64,000 nucleotides of DNA from Apricaphanius iberus (taxonomy: Eukaryota > Chordata > Actinopteri > Cyprinodontiformes > Aphaniidae), in contig JAPXFQ010002458.1 of the NCBI GenBank assembly GCA_028564705.1, forward strand, positions 107,813 through 171,812. Direction: 5' to 3'. Position 1 is the first letter of the stretch; each line of letters begins with the position of its first letter. Positions 20,596 through 33,036 of the stretch are shown here, in pieces. Position numbers and translations under genes: made by a program. The notes beneath the pieces are model-generated. The model had not been told where the DNA came from. It did no database searches and saw nothing but the letters and a program-made list of their open reading frames with translations.

Positions 20596-21976
20596 GTATG
20601 CTTTCCAGCTATATGAATGCATCTATATGTCCCCTATACACCATTGCATCTCTTATATTATATACATAATTTTTGTGGTATTCTTAAGTTATTTTCTTTT
20701 GCTATGCCACTGACTTCACATGCATAGGATTTCTGAAAATGCAAAATGTTCTATTGTCACTCCAGAGATAAAATAAATAATAACTTGCATTACAAAAAAG
20801 AAAATATAATAATAAACCTTAATATAGACAAGAATCTGTGTTTTGTAGTTCACCTATTCTTTGGTTTTAAATTATAATACTGACTAGATGCCTGAGGATA
20901 GAAATCTTTCTCTGAGTTATTTTGGCTTTTGTTGCTTTGTGCTGCAGTAATTGCTGTAATTGCATCTTCTGTCATCCCAGACAGGACAATCACAGAATTA
21001 GCTGATGATTCTCTCCTGCGGGTAGAGCTTTCACTTTGAGGCTTCTGCAGCTCAGCCACTTATCATGTAGCTGAGTCATAGCATGAAGGACTTAATTAGT
21101 CTTTCACAGGGAGCTCCAGGTGTTGGTTTCCACAAGAGAAGGTGAAACAAGGGCTGCTATCACCACTAAGGCAGATGATACCTGTGTTTGTCACAGCGTC
21201 TCACCAAAACTGACGCTGGTAACTGAGCTTTGGAAATTAGCAAATGCACTGCTTTCATAATTGTGAGTGAAAGGGTCAGTGGAAAGTCTTGCAATTTCTA
21301 AATGCAAGCATCAAATCCTAATGCATGAGAAGAACTATAGACCACTGGCTTAATGGATATTGCGAAAGCTTTGACAGAACAAAGAAGGAAAAGAGAATGG
21401 AACATGGTATAGTATATAGAGTGTGTAAAGTGGCTGCATTCTGTTTTCATAAAGCACAGCTGACTGGACGTACAGCGGTATTACACTATTAAAGTATTGC
21501 CGGGTTCTGTTGTGGTGATCCTATGATGTTCAGAAATAATGTCCCTCACAGATACATTATTCTGGTTACAGTTGGGAGAATGAAGACACATGCCGGTTTG
21601 AGAGCCATCATGATATAATTGGTTGGGTCACCTGTCTGAGCGGCTGACTGGGGCATTTTGTAATCTGATGGATAATCGGCCTTGCAGAAGAAAAAAAAAA
21701 GTGTCATTGATTCCCAGTGACCTCTACCTATTTTCCCACTTGTGGCAAGAATTAGTCAGGCTTGCTTCCAAATCAGAATTCCGCTAATGAAACCTGTAGG
21801 CTAGAGGCAGACTGCACAGCCCCTGTAGGCCAGTGGTGTGGAAATACTGTGTCACCCAAGAAGTATTCACCAGGCTCCAACACATTCCATTTTGCAGGAT
21901 AAATAAGATTAGAAAAAAGGGAAATAATTAGATTTCTAACTTTTATTCTATATCCCAAAGCCTAAAAAGTGTCTGT

Positions 21977-22004
21977 CCTTCCTTCCTTCCTTCCTTCCTT
22001 CCTT
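21977..22004. repeat. (CTTC)n microsatellite
   Basis: Seven consecutive ttcc/cttc units with the last unit altered. Confidence 0.9.
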
Positions 22005-22998
22005 ACTTAAAATCCTCTTTGGTACTATATTATAGTATATTATATTTCCATGTAAATGTAATAATGAGAATTATAGAAAGTTAAGCCTTTATTTTGTTTT
22101 TCTGTAAATACGGTTGGGAACCCATTTAGCTTTTCCACATTTGTCTATGTTTTACCACTGTTTTATAAGGGAGTGCTGTAGTTCAGTCACCATCTCTCTA
22201 GTCAAAGTCAATTGAGTCCTTGGTGTTTGAGTCCAATCACAAGTCATGTCGGTAGGTCCTACAGGCCAAGTCCCCAAAAATATCTTCCATTCCAATTCCA
22301 AAAAGAGAGAGCACAGTGTACATTTAAGGAATAATATATGCAAATGTTTTTTATTTATTTTTTTATTTTTATTTTTATTAGTTGTAGTCAGTACCCCATG
22401 CCATCACTATGCTAATACAGGATCATGTGCAGAATAATTACAACACACATAATATAAATAAAACAATAAAACATAATCGTTTCACACGTACCCTTACAAA
22501 GATTTTGGAAAGTTATCACAATTGTCCAGTAATCTGATTTAATATAACAAGCTAACATTATAATCTGCTACATGCTAATTCAAAGAACAGAAATTTTACT
22601 TGTTGGAGTCTGAGTCCTTAAACATGTCTCAGGTCAGGTCTTGGACTAGAGTACTCCATCCCTTTTATCAAAACTTTGTTGTGGACTAACTAACTATAAA
22701 GCTGTGCCCACTTATGAAATGAAGATAAAAAGTTTTGTTCCACTTAAAGATGGTTGTAAAAAATTGCGTAAATTTGAAATTTGAAAAGTCTGGAAAGCAC
22801 CTTTATTCTGTCCTTTTGAGTAAAAGGTGTTTAGAACTGTCTTTTGCCACGAGTGCAACACTAAATTGTTGGGTTTTTGTTGGGAGTGTGACAGTTTGTT
22901 CTAGAGAAAGAATTACATCCACACAACCTGTTTTTCTCTCCAGAAAGGTGTGCTGAAAGGCCCTTTCATTTTACCACTGGTTACAATGCCAATAAACC

Positions 22999-23022
22999 AT
23001 TCATTCATTCATTCATTCATTC
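22999..23022. repeat. (ATTC)n microsatellite
   Basis: Six attc units preceded by an aataaa (22991-22996). This is the form of a retroposon 3' tail, although no element body is recognised upstream. Confidence 0.85.
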
Positions 23023-23094
23023 CCCACTGTTTTTCACACTAAAATTGTGTTTCCCCCTTTTATCTGGAAAAGAGTTTAAAACAAATTACCATTT

Positions 23095-23420
23095 TATGAT
23101 AAACTTCATCCATCCATCCATTTTCTGAACCGCTTATTCCTCAACGGGTCGCGGGGGGGCTGGTGCCTATCTCCAGCTGTCAATGGGCAAGAGGTGGGGT
23201 ACACCCTGGACAGGTCGCCAGTCCATCACAGGGGCACACATAGAGACAGACAGGACAAACAACCATACACGCACACACATCTAAGTACAATTTAGAGTGA
23301 TCAGTAAACCTGCAAACTCCATGCAGAAAGTCCAGGGCCGGGATACAAGCCCACAACCTTCTTGCTGCAAGGCAACAGTGCTAACCACTGCGCCACTGTG
23401 AAGCCTATGATAAACTTCAT
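23095..23420 (-). mobile_element. tRNA-like SINE with GGAT tail, copy 1, with 15-bp target duplication
   Basis: On the minus strand the head reads agtggcgcagtggttagcac, an RNA polymerase III A-box form, followed by a degenerate B-box in gtgggcttgtatcccggccc, a body and a terminal (ATGG)n tail at the left end. The identical 15 bp tatgataaacttcat flank it at 23095-23109 and 23406-23420. Relative to copy 2 it lacks about 50 bp that hold the ggactgtgggagg block. SINEs of this type depend on LINE enzymes for movement. Confidence 0.85.
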
Positions 23421-24108
23421 TACTATGCTTTATACAAAGTTTATTGATTGAACAATAACCCCAGAAAATATGACAAAATGTTGACGACGACGCTGGAAAA
23501 CAAGACTGGAGGTGAGTTAGAAGAAAGGATTGTATGACTTGTTTTCTTAGAGGAGAAGGAGGTTGATTGTGAGTCACGGGTGGGAATGGACACCGGAGTA
23601 GGAGGAAGAGGTAAGGGACCAGAGCGGAGCAGGATTCTGGAAGATGGGAATGATGTTGACTGAACCTTCTTCTCCACAGGCAGCTGGGGAGAGCGGAGAA
23701 GATCAGGAGCCGAGCAGCAGCAACGGTGAGGCTGGTGGAGCAGGGAAGTTAGGAGCGGCCGCACCCCAGGAAGACGAGCGTCCAGGGCAGGTATCAGGAG
23801 ATGGTTCACAGAAGGAACTTCGGAGAGCCTGAGATGGTCTGGGGTTGAGGCGGCGAGTCCGGAAGGAACTAAGACGAGGAACACAGGAGGGAACAAAGGT
23901 AAGAACATGGACTAATATCGAGTGTAGCGTAGGCTAAGGGTCAGGGTTACCACTCCAGGAAACGGAATCATCTGACGCCCGTCTGGTGGATCCGCTCCCT
24001 CTAAATACTGCTAAGATGATTGCAGTAACGAGCTCCACCTGTTGCTGCTTAATCCTCAGCACCTGTGGAGAGAAATGTACAGACAGCTCCTCCTGCTAGA
24101 TCCTGACA
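23421..24108 (-). mobile_element. Solo-type LTR of a fish LTR retroelement
   Basis: The minus strand begins TGTCAGGATCTAGCAGGAGG at 24108 and runs as a C/T-rich sequence to an AATAAA in aatcaataaactttg near 23445. It probably ends at TTTATCA, which now overlaps the SINE target duplication. The long open minus frame (23441-23908) is a by-product of the pyrimidine bias, and I do not call it a gene. No internal region or second LTR is seen. The SINE at its U5 edge is younger than the LTR. Confidence 0.5.
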
Positions 24109-27100
24109 GGCTCTATGTAAAAAAAAACTATTGTCCCCTAGACCCAATATGTGGTTGTGTCACCATTGCCCGCACCGTCATTGATGTCAACAGTCAGTAT
24201 CAAAGTCTTTTAAGTCACCTTTAAAAAGCCACTCCACTGAAAATAATGTTTTTCATGTTAACATGTTTTTCTGGCATTTTTCTGATGATAGAGAACATCT
24301 TAAAAAAAAATCAGTTCAATTTCTGAGAATTTCTGCATTCAAATTGCTGTGAATCAGTAGCAGATGCTAAAATGTGCCCTAAAGCAGAATCGATTTGTAA
24401 CATAGAAAAATTTACTGGGCTGGCCACAAGCTCCTGCACCGCTCCACCCGCCCGTGCAGGTCCTGAGGAATAGAGATGACGATGATGGATCAATAGCTAC
24501 GCCCTGTAGCGGGCCGCAACACGTTATTGATATGATGGCCCGTTCTATGACGTTATACATGTTTTATGTAATTAGAAAGCTAAGAGTCTTGTGATTCTAA
24601 TAATATACGCCAAACACGGATAAATATATCTGTCAAATTTGAAAGCAGAGATAAATTGGTAGTTATCGCCAAACATTGTTTGGCTAATTAAAATTTCTAT
24701 TATCTAAGTAGTAAACATGGAAGGTAATTAAAGGAGGTTTAAATACAACAGTCAAAATGACTGCTTGTGGCCATTCTAGTAGTTTTCTATTATTAGGACG
24801 ATGTTTAAGATTATTCCACAGAATCACGCTCTCCATTTACGTCAGAGATTAACTAGGCATATTGAAAACCAACCATTTACTAGCGGACTTACTGTTGTTT
24901 GTTGGATAATAGTGCCAGGGGCAAGCCTGATTTTATAAAGTCAATCACACAATTAGAATACCGTCCCCAAGGTGTACTTCCTGAAGAGCAAAAAATGTCC
25001 TGGAACAGGTAGGCAAGCCGATCCTTTACACAGTATGTCCTTAATGCCATGCCAGACCATCTGGGGGGGGGGGGAGAAACGTTCCGACAACTCCTATTTT
25101 TTCTTGTTTAAACATCTGTTTTTCCTTCTCTCGGATGTAGAGGATGTGGTTTGCATCAGCTTCTGACTGGGAACACTTAGGCTCAATCCTTCTCCCAGTC
25201 AATAGAAAAACCTGTCTGCTCCTCACACCAATGGCTGTCCTACAATATACCACAGCAGACAGTCCAGAAATCCTTTGGTTTTCTTCTTGGCGAAGTTTGG
25301 ATTTTGATCATGTCTTGGTTTGTTTAGGTTGTGTTTCATATTTCTTTTAATAATAAAATCTTCTAACTTGCTGTTAAACACGGTGTGCCTCATGATTGTT
25401 ATGACCTATTAAGCTGAAATTTGACAAAAAAGTGTGAATTGAACCTATGTGAATACACTGAACTGAAGAAATATATTTATTAAAAGCTTATTATACATAA
25501 ATAAATAAAAATTTGAGATCTAAGGTTTTTGACACATTCTTGGGGGCTCATGATCAGTTCGTTTTTTTCTCTTATCTTTTAGCTTTATAGGAATCCCACA
25601 CCCATCAGGCGATGTTTCTGCAACATTCTAATATAAAGCAGCTACCCTGAAAAGCTGATATGATTAGTCTACTTGTTTAAAAAAGACACTTCAACTTGTT
25701 GCCCTTCTGTAGCAGCGTGGCCCTTTTTATCTCAGCTTGGACTGCAAATGCTCCTCAATGTCTATGCATCACTCTGTCATCATCTGAATCAAAGCAACAA
25801 AAATCAACTATCTAATGTAGTGACACTGCTGGCATGAATTAGCAGAGAATATTTCCATGTGATACAAGTGTGAGTGCATGAGGAACTTCATCCTCTGTGG
25901 CACAAGTCTGAAATGTTCCTCCCTGCTGTGTTGACTCGATAAGATTGGTTATTTCCATTTCCATTTATTGTGAGAATATGCAAGCCAATGAGGTAGGCAA
26001 ATTGGAAGAAAGGAAAAGCCAAAGTGGTTCCAGGTGGTGCACTGTGATTTTAACAGGAGTGCAATAATTGGATGTATTATAAAGTCATAAAAGATTAATT
26101 ACACCAGCCATACAGGAAATAGGATGATAGTTGGGGATGTATGTTATTGTATGTGTGTATGTGTGTGTGTGGGTCCGGGGGGTTGATTCTATGCAGAGGA
26201 AGCGTGGTATGGAAGGGAGGGTTTGAAATTAAAACAAAGAGCACAAAACGTTTATGAGATGGTTTATTTTAAGGAGAGAAGCCAAAAACATTGTTGCCGT
26301 TATCGCCACCTGTTTGTAACTATTGTTAAGGTTTAGGCTTAAAACTAAATGTCTCTTCAAAGAATGAGAAAGTGAGATGAACTAATAAATAATCCATTGG
26401 TATTACTTGCTGTGCATATTTTGACATGAACACCTTTAGCTTTTCAGAAAGAAAATGATGTGTCTGTACCAAAAACTCAAAATGACCAAATTCTTTGTGC
26501 CAACAGCTATACAGGGGAGCAGGAATAGAGGGCAGAAGTAGAGATGTGCTCATCTCAGAGCCACAGCAGCACTTTTCTGTGTTGCAGCAGAGTAGGGAGT
26601 CAGCAGGATCAGAGTTCTGGCTGAATCTCTGACAGATGGATATACCAGATATCAGACTCTTAGTGTCAGTGATTGGCAGTTGGTAAACAGAAGTGATTTG
26701 CACAGCTGTGGTTCAGAGTAAGGACATTAACCTTCCCTAAAATAAATCTAAAGCCATCCATGTGTACAATTCAAGTGTGTTTGTTCATCTATAAGCTCAC
26801 ACAATGAGAGCAAAATCAGCCTAATTAGCCCATGATGTCTAGATCCCAGAATGGATTGAGCCCTCAGAGCAATATTCAAACCAAATATAAAAGAACAATT
26901 TTAGATTTAACTGCCATCTTTCTGACAGCTTGATTATTTTGATTGCTAAGCCCGATTTTTTGTCAATATATGTTAAAAGACTTAAACAGAATGTATTTCC
27001 TTCTATACTGCACTTGTGCCCCTTTTCCAATTAGGATCGGCTCTGTCTGGACCAGGCTGTTTTTCTTGCATTTCCACCACATTTGTCTGGGCCAAGCTAG

Positions 27101-27199
27101 CCCCCTTTTTTGGACTACCTCTGGATTGGTCCGAAGGGGGCAGAGTCAACCCAATAACAACATGTTAAAACATGTTAGGGGACCCTTGGTTTCTACAAA
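24109..27199. other. Unassigned stretch without recognised genes
   Basis: Nothing coding can be supported. The longest frame (26326-26703 minus, 125 codons) is cysteine-containing but has no known motif. Simple sequence includes a run of 12 G at 25063-25074 and a tg-rich patch at 26150-26172. The segment 24230-24560 has the look of a decayed DNA transposon, but no ends were found. Confidence 0.3.
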
Positions 27200-27571
27200 C
27201 CTGGAACTGATCTTCCATCCATTCATTTTCTGCACCGCTTAGTCCTCCAGGGGTCGTGGGGGGCTGGGGCCTATCTCCAGCTGTCAACGGGAGAGAGGCG
27301 GGGTACACCCTGGACAGGTCGCCGGTCCATCACAAGGCCACATAGAGACACCCACCCACACCTAAGGACAATTTAGAGTGATCAATTAACCTGACAGTCA
27401 TGTTTTTGGACTGTGGGAGGAAGCCAGAGTACCCAGAGGGAACCCACGAATGCACAGGGAGAACATGCAAACTCCATGCAGAAAGGCCCTGGGCCAGGAT
27501 ACAAACCCCCTTCTTGCTGCAAGGCAACAGTGCTAACCTCTGCGCCACCGTGCAGCCCTGGAACTGATCTT
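27200..27571 (-). mobile_element. tRNA-like SINE with GGAT-type tail, copy 2, with 15-bp target duplication
   Basis: This is the same family as 23095-23420, same orientation, but keeps the middle block (ggactgtgggaggaagccag on the plus strand) lost from copy 1. The head on the minus strand reads cggtggcgcagaggttagca (A-box form) and the tail is a short atgg-type repeat at 27213-27225. The identical 15 bp cctggaactgatctt flank it at 27200-27214 and 27557-27571. Confidence 0.85.
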
Positions 27572-27794
27572 GTTTATACATTTTATGATGGATCTTAAAC
27601 TCTGTGCAATGTCTCTTTAGAAATGTTAAAGCCTGGGCAACAATGCTGGTATATAAGTTTTATTTGTTCTGTATGTTATAAAATTAACAACTAAATAGAA
27701 TATAGTGTATAAGCTGCGGCGGCACCAGGGAGGGTCTTGGGGGGTCTCAAAACCCTCAGAAAAAAAAGCCTTGACCCCCCCCATTTGACCCCCT

Positions 27795-28440
27795 ATCCAT
27801 GGGCGAAACGGCCACGGGGTACGCGTGGAAAATGTCTCTCGCACTTTCCATGTCAGTGCCCTCTGTCCTCCTCACTTTTTTCAGCTGTTACTGCCGTTTA
27901 ATGTGCGGTAACATATTTTTACAAGCCGTCCTTAAACGCACCTTAAGTGCACACGCTAACGCAGGGATCAATCATAGATAGGTGCAGCAAAGCAGCTTGT
28001 TAAGCAACAAGCCAGACGCAGCAAAAGGCTTCAAACTCTGCTAAGATTTTACCAAACAAGCTGTAGTTTGTGTTTTGCTGATGGATGCAGGTAATATTTG
28101 CTAAATGATAGCAAGTTAACACATGTAACTATATCGTTTTAAACTTGTTAACAATACTAGTGTTAGTAATTTTACTTAACTCGCTAGTTAATGCTTGGAG
28201 TAAACCCAGTCCTCTTTCATTTCTGTGTAGATTTTATGCTCATTATTACTGTCCACATATTTGAGAGAAATCAAAGCAGCGGGGAGGATTATGCAGAATC
28301 TTCAGGTAAGGTGAGAAAGACATCAGTTTCTGATAGAAACCAAACAGGTATCAGGACTGAGATAAAACGAATAATTCCGAATTATTCTCAGTCATACTCC
28401 AAAATACGTTTTTGTCTGTATTTAGCTAGATAAAGAAGGA
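27795..28440 (+). mobile_element. Copy R1 of a diverged interspersed segment with a conserved mini-exon
   Basis: This segment is alignable by eye with 29870-30410 (R2), for example around gtcagtgccctctgt, and its end with 33966-34140 (R3). It contains a 3' splice site (ttctgtgtag, AG at 28229-28230) and a 5' splice site (tcttcaggtaag, GT at 28306-28307), leaving a 75-nt exon. The layout suggests the 5' non-coding region of a transposon, possibly the BED-finger hAT at 30.6-31.5 kb. The role is inference. Confidence 0.45.
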
Positions 28441-28900
28441 TTAATGCACAGGTGAAACTTGAAAAATCTGAATATTGAGCAAAAAAGTTAATTATTTAAC
28501 TAAATCAATATAAAAGACGAAACTAATATATGATGTAGACTCATTAGAAGCAAAGCGAGATATATCAAACCAGTATTGTTTATAATTTTGATGATTATGG
28601 CTTACAGAGTATGTAAATCTCAAATTCAAAATCTCATAAAATTGGAATAGAGACATTTTTGAACCGTAAACAGTCTAATCAAGTGTGATGAGGCTTTATC
28701 ATCTTTTAGTTTCACTTTAAGTTGAATTATTGGAACTTTTGCAAGATATTCAAATTTTCACCAAAGTTACACCCGTACAGCCAGTACATAACCTTTATTC
28801 TGAAGAGTTTGTCGGTCATGATTGTTTCTTTTTATTGTGATTTTCTGAAGCCAGTGTGTAAACTTGAAGCGTCTTTCTTTAATCTGTATTTAAATCTTTC
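28441..28900. other. Unassigned AT-rich stretch
   Basis: No gene or recognised element. Confidence 0.3.
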
Positions 28901-28929
28901 CAGATTGACCTTAAAAGTCAGTTGTATTG

Positions 28930-29411
28930 TATCTGTATTGTATCGTTTCCGAGACAATACAGAAATTTGAGTTTCATAATCTGCTGATACCAATGCGATA
29001 CTGATCCAAAGAGTACTGAATTACATAAACTATGAGCCGTGGGGAAAAGGCAGGTTGGATGCAACAATACCACTTTTTTCAAACCAATACGATACCAATA
29101 CTTGGATCTGAGTACTTGCCAATACCGATTCCCAATGCCAATACTTCTACCACACAAAAATGCAATAAATTGGAAGACAGATTTTATTTTCCTCTCTGCT
29201 TGTTACAACAAATGGTGGTGAATTAGAAAAAATATATATCTGTTGATAAAAAAATGACAGGAAAAGTAAAATTTCAAGTAAAAAATACTTTTTTAGTGAA
29301 ATTATTGCAGTTTTCACATTTTAAATATCAGTTCATGGTATCAGTTAACTTTAACCAATACGATACAGTACACAAGAACAGTATCAACACCGATACCAGT
29401 GCATCCCTGGT
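28930..29411 (-). mobile_element. Non-autonomous hAT-like element end
   Basis: At 29391-29411 the minus strand reads CCAGGGATGCACTGGTATCG, the typical terminal repeat of a large fish hAT group, followed by gtgttgatactgttc and other imperfect gatacc/aatacc repeats that recur to about 28930. I could not place the opposite terminal repeat or an 8-bp duplication. No transposase is coded. Confidence 0.45.
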
Positions 29412-29869
29412 TGAGACTGACATTAATTTTCGTTATTTGTCTCTGCTGAGCAGGGGGAGCTCGTCACTATTAATAGCTATATGAACCATTATTAATATTG
29501 CTCATAACTAAGCCACTTATTGTGTATCGGTGATTTAAAAGGTTCTTTCGTTATTGAGGAAAGGTGCGATTGTATGTAAGAGGATTATTAATCACAGCAG
29601 TCAAAAGAAAAATCTTCCATACCTACCACATTTCACCTTGAAAAGTGCGTTTTATCCATAGTATTTTATTAGATACTGATAAGGTTTCCTGTTGTGCTAC
29701 AGGATATAGATGTACGGCGGACGGCGGTGGCAAATTGACCGTCGGGAGAGCAAAGACATTTTCTGGTGGCCTGGCCGCTGAATTGGACTGCTTGGTAATT
29801 GCAGATGGTCAGGTTGGGTGTTGATTGATTTTTAAATACACAGTCTGTCCTGTGGCTCATTATAGCGTC

Positions 29870-30410
29870 TGCCCCATTGGACAGTGGCGTTACAGATGCG
29901 GGATACTTGTGGGAAATATCCCTGGCACGTTCTGTGTCAGTGCCCTCTGTTCCATGCAAATATTTTCAGCCGTTTAATCTGCTAATATGCGCTAATTTAT
30001 TTTTCCTACCCGTCTTTAGTTGCACCTCAAGCATACACAACCTAATGCAGGCAGCATTGAATCTGCTCCACAGACAGGGGCTGCATGTTTAGCAACCAAT
30101 CCAGAGCGAGCAAAAGGCATAAAGCTTTTGACAGTGTTTTCCAAACTAGCTGTAAGTTGAGTTATGTTGTTGCATGCAAATAATGCAGCTAATAGTTGAC
30201 CTGTTACTACATGTCTATATATCACGTTAAGCTAGTTAACAATTCTAAGATTGCGTGTTTTACATCCCTTTTTATTCGGTTCATGCTGACAATAATTCAA
30301 ACTATCTTTCATTCATGTGCAGAATTTAAGCTAACTACTACTGTTCACATATTTAAAATACATATTTAAATAAAGAGCAATAGAGAAGGGTCAGGGAGGG
30401 TCTACACAGG
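29870..30410 (+). mobile_element. Copy R2 of the diverged segment with a conserved mini-exon
   Basis: This is the counterpart of R1. The acceptor (cattcatgtgcag, AG at 30321-30322) and donor (ctacacaggtgaaa, GT at 30410-30411) enclose an 87-nt exon, while the sequence between and around has diverged strongly. A BED-finger transposase piece follows 500 bp downstream on the same strand, which supports R2 being a transposon leader region. Confidence 0.45.
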
Positions 30411-30644
30411 TGAAAAGAGAATATCAGCAGCTGAAGAAAAAAAATGTCACAAAAGGGACTTTGAGGCTAATTATCACAGTAATTTCACTGCTACTCATCC
30501 TAATTCAATATCAACATTTTACTTACACAATTTCATATCCTCATTTTCACAATAGAAAAATCAGTCAGGGAGGAGGAACAACACCAGTGTAGGCCTGAAG
30601 GTCCCAACAGCTCGAGGGCCAGTGTTCTGTCTATCTAGCATACT

Positions 30645-31545
30645 TTGTAAGGATGGGTACCGAAACCCGGTATTAAATTAGCCCCAGGGCTTATTCTGAC
30701 GGTTGACCGGGACCAATAAGCTTCAGCTTTATCGGTCCTCTAAACGTTAAAATTAAGGTCATAGTCATCTTTTGCGGTAGATATAATCACAAGCCAAACA
30801 CTGCATTGGCCGCCCGCTCCCCCTTAAAAAACACATGACGCGGGAACTGATGGTGGAAGGAGTGACTGCTGGCTGTGCTCTAAATGCAAGATTCGCTCAC
30901 CAATGGTAGTTACAGACACGATGGCAGAGCGAATGAAACAAACCAAACTTTGGTTTCGTTTTGCAAAAATAGATGCCGACAATGCACTCTGTCACAAATT
31001 CAATAAAAGCTTTGCTTGCAAAGGCCAGAACATAAGTAATTTGACCAAACACCTTGCTAAAATACAAAACAAACAGATCGTTTTTTGACCACCTGAGTGC
31101 TGCAGCAGGATGCAGCAGTACAGAAAATCGATGGGTGGATGTTCTATTGTTCTCAGTGTTCTCAGCGATTCTTTTTTACTATACACTTTAGTATTCAAAA
31201 TCTTTCATTTTAGTTTTCGCATTGTTTTATAGGGAAGTTATATTTGATAATTTTTATTTGAAAACCTTAGACTTTTTTAAATAGAAAACATAGTATTTTT
31301 ATTGTTTGATATAAAAAATAATTTGTTTATGTAGTGTTTTTATTAATTAATTAATTTATTTTTATTTTGTAGTTATTTATTTTCTGTGCTTTGCTGGTCC
31401 AGTTATTAAAAAAATAAAACAATTATAGTTCGTTATTTGTTTTTTCCTCTTTTGTTTTAGTCTTTAAAAAAAAGTACAGATAAGGATATCGATAAAGTAC
31501 CTGATCGATAAGGAGCATCGTTAAGAGTAGTAGTATCCATTATAC
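30645..31545 (+). mobile_element. BED-finger hAT element, internally deleted
   Basis: The left end reads ggatgggtaccgaaacccgg, a common terminal sequence of fish BED-type hAT elements. The right part (31480-31545) has the matching gatatcgataaagtacc and gtagtatccat block. In between is one BED zinc-finger frame and AT-rich sequence without a DDE core. The 8-bp duplication could not be found. Confidence 0.5.
30903..31088 (+). pseudogene. BED-type zinc finger of a hAT transposase, degenerate
   Basis: The 61-codon frame encodes KLWFRFAKIDADN, then SFACKGQNISNLTKHLAK, which matches the BED finger (aromatic start, C-x2-C, H-x3-5-H) that binds the ends of hAT elements. Two of the four expected zinc ligands are changed: the second Cys is Phe (CHKF) and the last His appears to be Gln. 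The frame ends before any catalytic domain. It is a broken fragment, not a working DNA-binding protein. Confidence 0.65.
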
Positions 31546-31689
31546 TCTCATTCTTTACACACCTGTATTGGTATTTTATGCCTCTTTCTTTATCTCTGCT
31601 TCTGGATTTTCAATCAGGCAACTCCATGGACAAACCAAGACTACACCTATATTCATCCTTCGCGATAGTAAATGTTTAATGTTTATCTT

Positions 31690-32589
31690 AGCTCTATGAA
31701 TTCTCTCAAATTTCTAAAATGGAATGGAATATTCATGGATCTGGTTCTAGAGATTAAAGGATTAAGATTTTCAACCATTTTTAAAGATTGACGGCAGATG
31801 TCGTCTTACTACAGGAGACTCATAAATCAAGCTCAACTGCTAATGATTTAAAATCACTGGAGTATCCTAATGCATTATGTTCATGCTATAACTCTAGACA
31901 ACGAGGAGTAGCATTATTAATAGATAAAAACACTTATTTTAAAATAATAGACACAGTTACAGATCCACAGGGTAGATTTATAACATTAAAACTATTTATA
32001 CATAACCACAAGTTATGTATAGTTAGTGTATATGGCCCATACGTTGACGACCCCTCATTCTTTCATACCTTTTTCTCGGTTTTAGCTAATCACATGGATT
32101 TCTCACTTCTTTTCGAGGGGGACGTCAACTTGTGTTTAAATGAGGAAATAGATAGGCTCAGTACACCAGGGAATCAGCGCAGCTGGCAATCCATAGATAT
32201 ATTTAAACACTACATGAGCGATTATGGACTTTGCGATGCATGCTGATCTCTTCATCCCAACAACAAGAAATACAGTTTTTTTCTGAAATGTCCACTATTC
32301 TTATTCTAGATTGGACTGTTTCTTAGTCAGCAGCTCATAGTTGAATGACATTCCAGACACTGAGATACATCCTATAATTATCAGCGATCATGCTCCTGTT
32401 TCTTTAAATCTAGAAAATAGGAAAGCAATCGTTGAATACAAAAATTGGAGATTTAATACATCATTACTTAAGGATAGAGAATTTATTAAATATATTGAAA
32501 ACGAATGGGCTTCATACTTGGAACTTAATGACCTCCCTGGTATGTCGCCATCCACTCTCTGGGTGGCAGGGAAAGATGTTTTTAGAAGT
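31690..32589 (+). pseudogene. L1/Tx1-like LINE ORF2, N-terminal endonuclease part
   Basis: Frames 31788-32246 and 32341-32589 give the endonuclease blocks in order: ADVVLLQETHKSS (catalytic Glu), CIVSVYGPYVDDPSFF, LLFEGDVNLCLNEEID (GDFN block with Phe to Val) and IIISDHAPVSLNL (SDH block). The linker KNWRFNTSLLKDREF follows. The two frames are separated by a frameshift near 32250. The text ends at 32590, where a Tc1-type end begins, so the last residues of the apparent frame to 32655 are transposon terminal repeat. It could be the 5' half of the same LINE type as 19.1-20.6 kb. Confidence 0.75.
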
Positions 32590-32590
32590 A

Positions 32591-33036
32591 CTCTCAACAA
32601 AAATATAAACACAACACCTTTGTTTCTGCTCCCATTTTTCATGAGTTGGACTTAAAGATCTAAAATTCATTCCAGATACACCATATTACCATTTCTCTCA
32701 AAAATTGTTCACAAATCCGTCTAAATGTTTGATAGTGAGCACTTCTGCTTTGCTGAGATAATCCATCCCACCTCACAGGTGTGCCACATCAAGATACTGA
32801 TCGGACATCATGATTAGTGCACAGGTGTACCTTATACTGCCCACAATAAAAGGCCACCCTGGAATGTGCAGTTTTTTTGCTTTATTGGGGGTCTGGGGAC
32901 TCATAACCGGTCAGTATCTGGTGTGACCACCATTTGCGTCATGCAGTGCAACACATCTTCTTCGCATAGAGTTTATCAGATTGTCAATTGTGGCCTGTGG
33001 AATGTTGGTCCACTCCTCTTCAATGGCTGTGTGATG
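32591..33036 (-). mobile_element. Tc1/mariner element, 3' end fragment inserted into the LINE
   Basis: The terminal repeat starts at 32591 (ctctcaacaaaaatataaac) directly after a TA dinucleotide (32589-32590), the Tc1 target. The sequence matches the well-known fish Tc1-type end with caacaaaaatataaacacaa and gctcccatttttcatgag, and leads on the minus strand to the C-terminus of a transposase at 32911-33036. The other end is missing. Confidence 0.75.
32911..33036 (-). pseudogene. Tc1-like transposase C-terminus
   Basis: On the minus strand the frame reads AIEEEWTNIPQATIDNLINS and ends ANGGHTRY with a stop at 32911-32913. These are the last about 40 residues of a Tc1-like DDE transposase, after the catalytic triad. 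Nothing further upstream is present, so it is inactive. Confidence 0.7.

Larger units (their letters stand above)
20596..23094. other. Unassigned stretch without recognised genes
   Basis: No frame with family motifs is seen. A minus-strand frame of 69 codons at 20850-21059 has no recognisable domain. The region includes a cttc microsatellite (21977-22004) and an attc microsatellite (22999-23022). Confidence 0.3.

Noticed and set aside
23441..23908. A 155-codon minus-strand Pro/Ser/Leu-rich frame
   Set aside because: It lies wholly inside a pyrimidine-rich LTR and has no domain; stop codons are rare there because of base composition.
23095..27571. tRNA genes
   Set aside because: The A- and B-box-like matches belong to two SINE copies with tails and target duplications; no cloverleaf tRNA is formed.
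32341..32655. The full 104-codon frame as LINE protein
   Set aside because: Only the part up to about 32589 is LINE; the rest translates the Tc1 terminal repeat.
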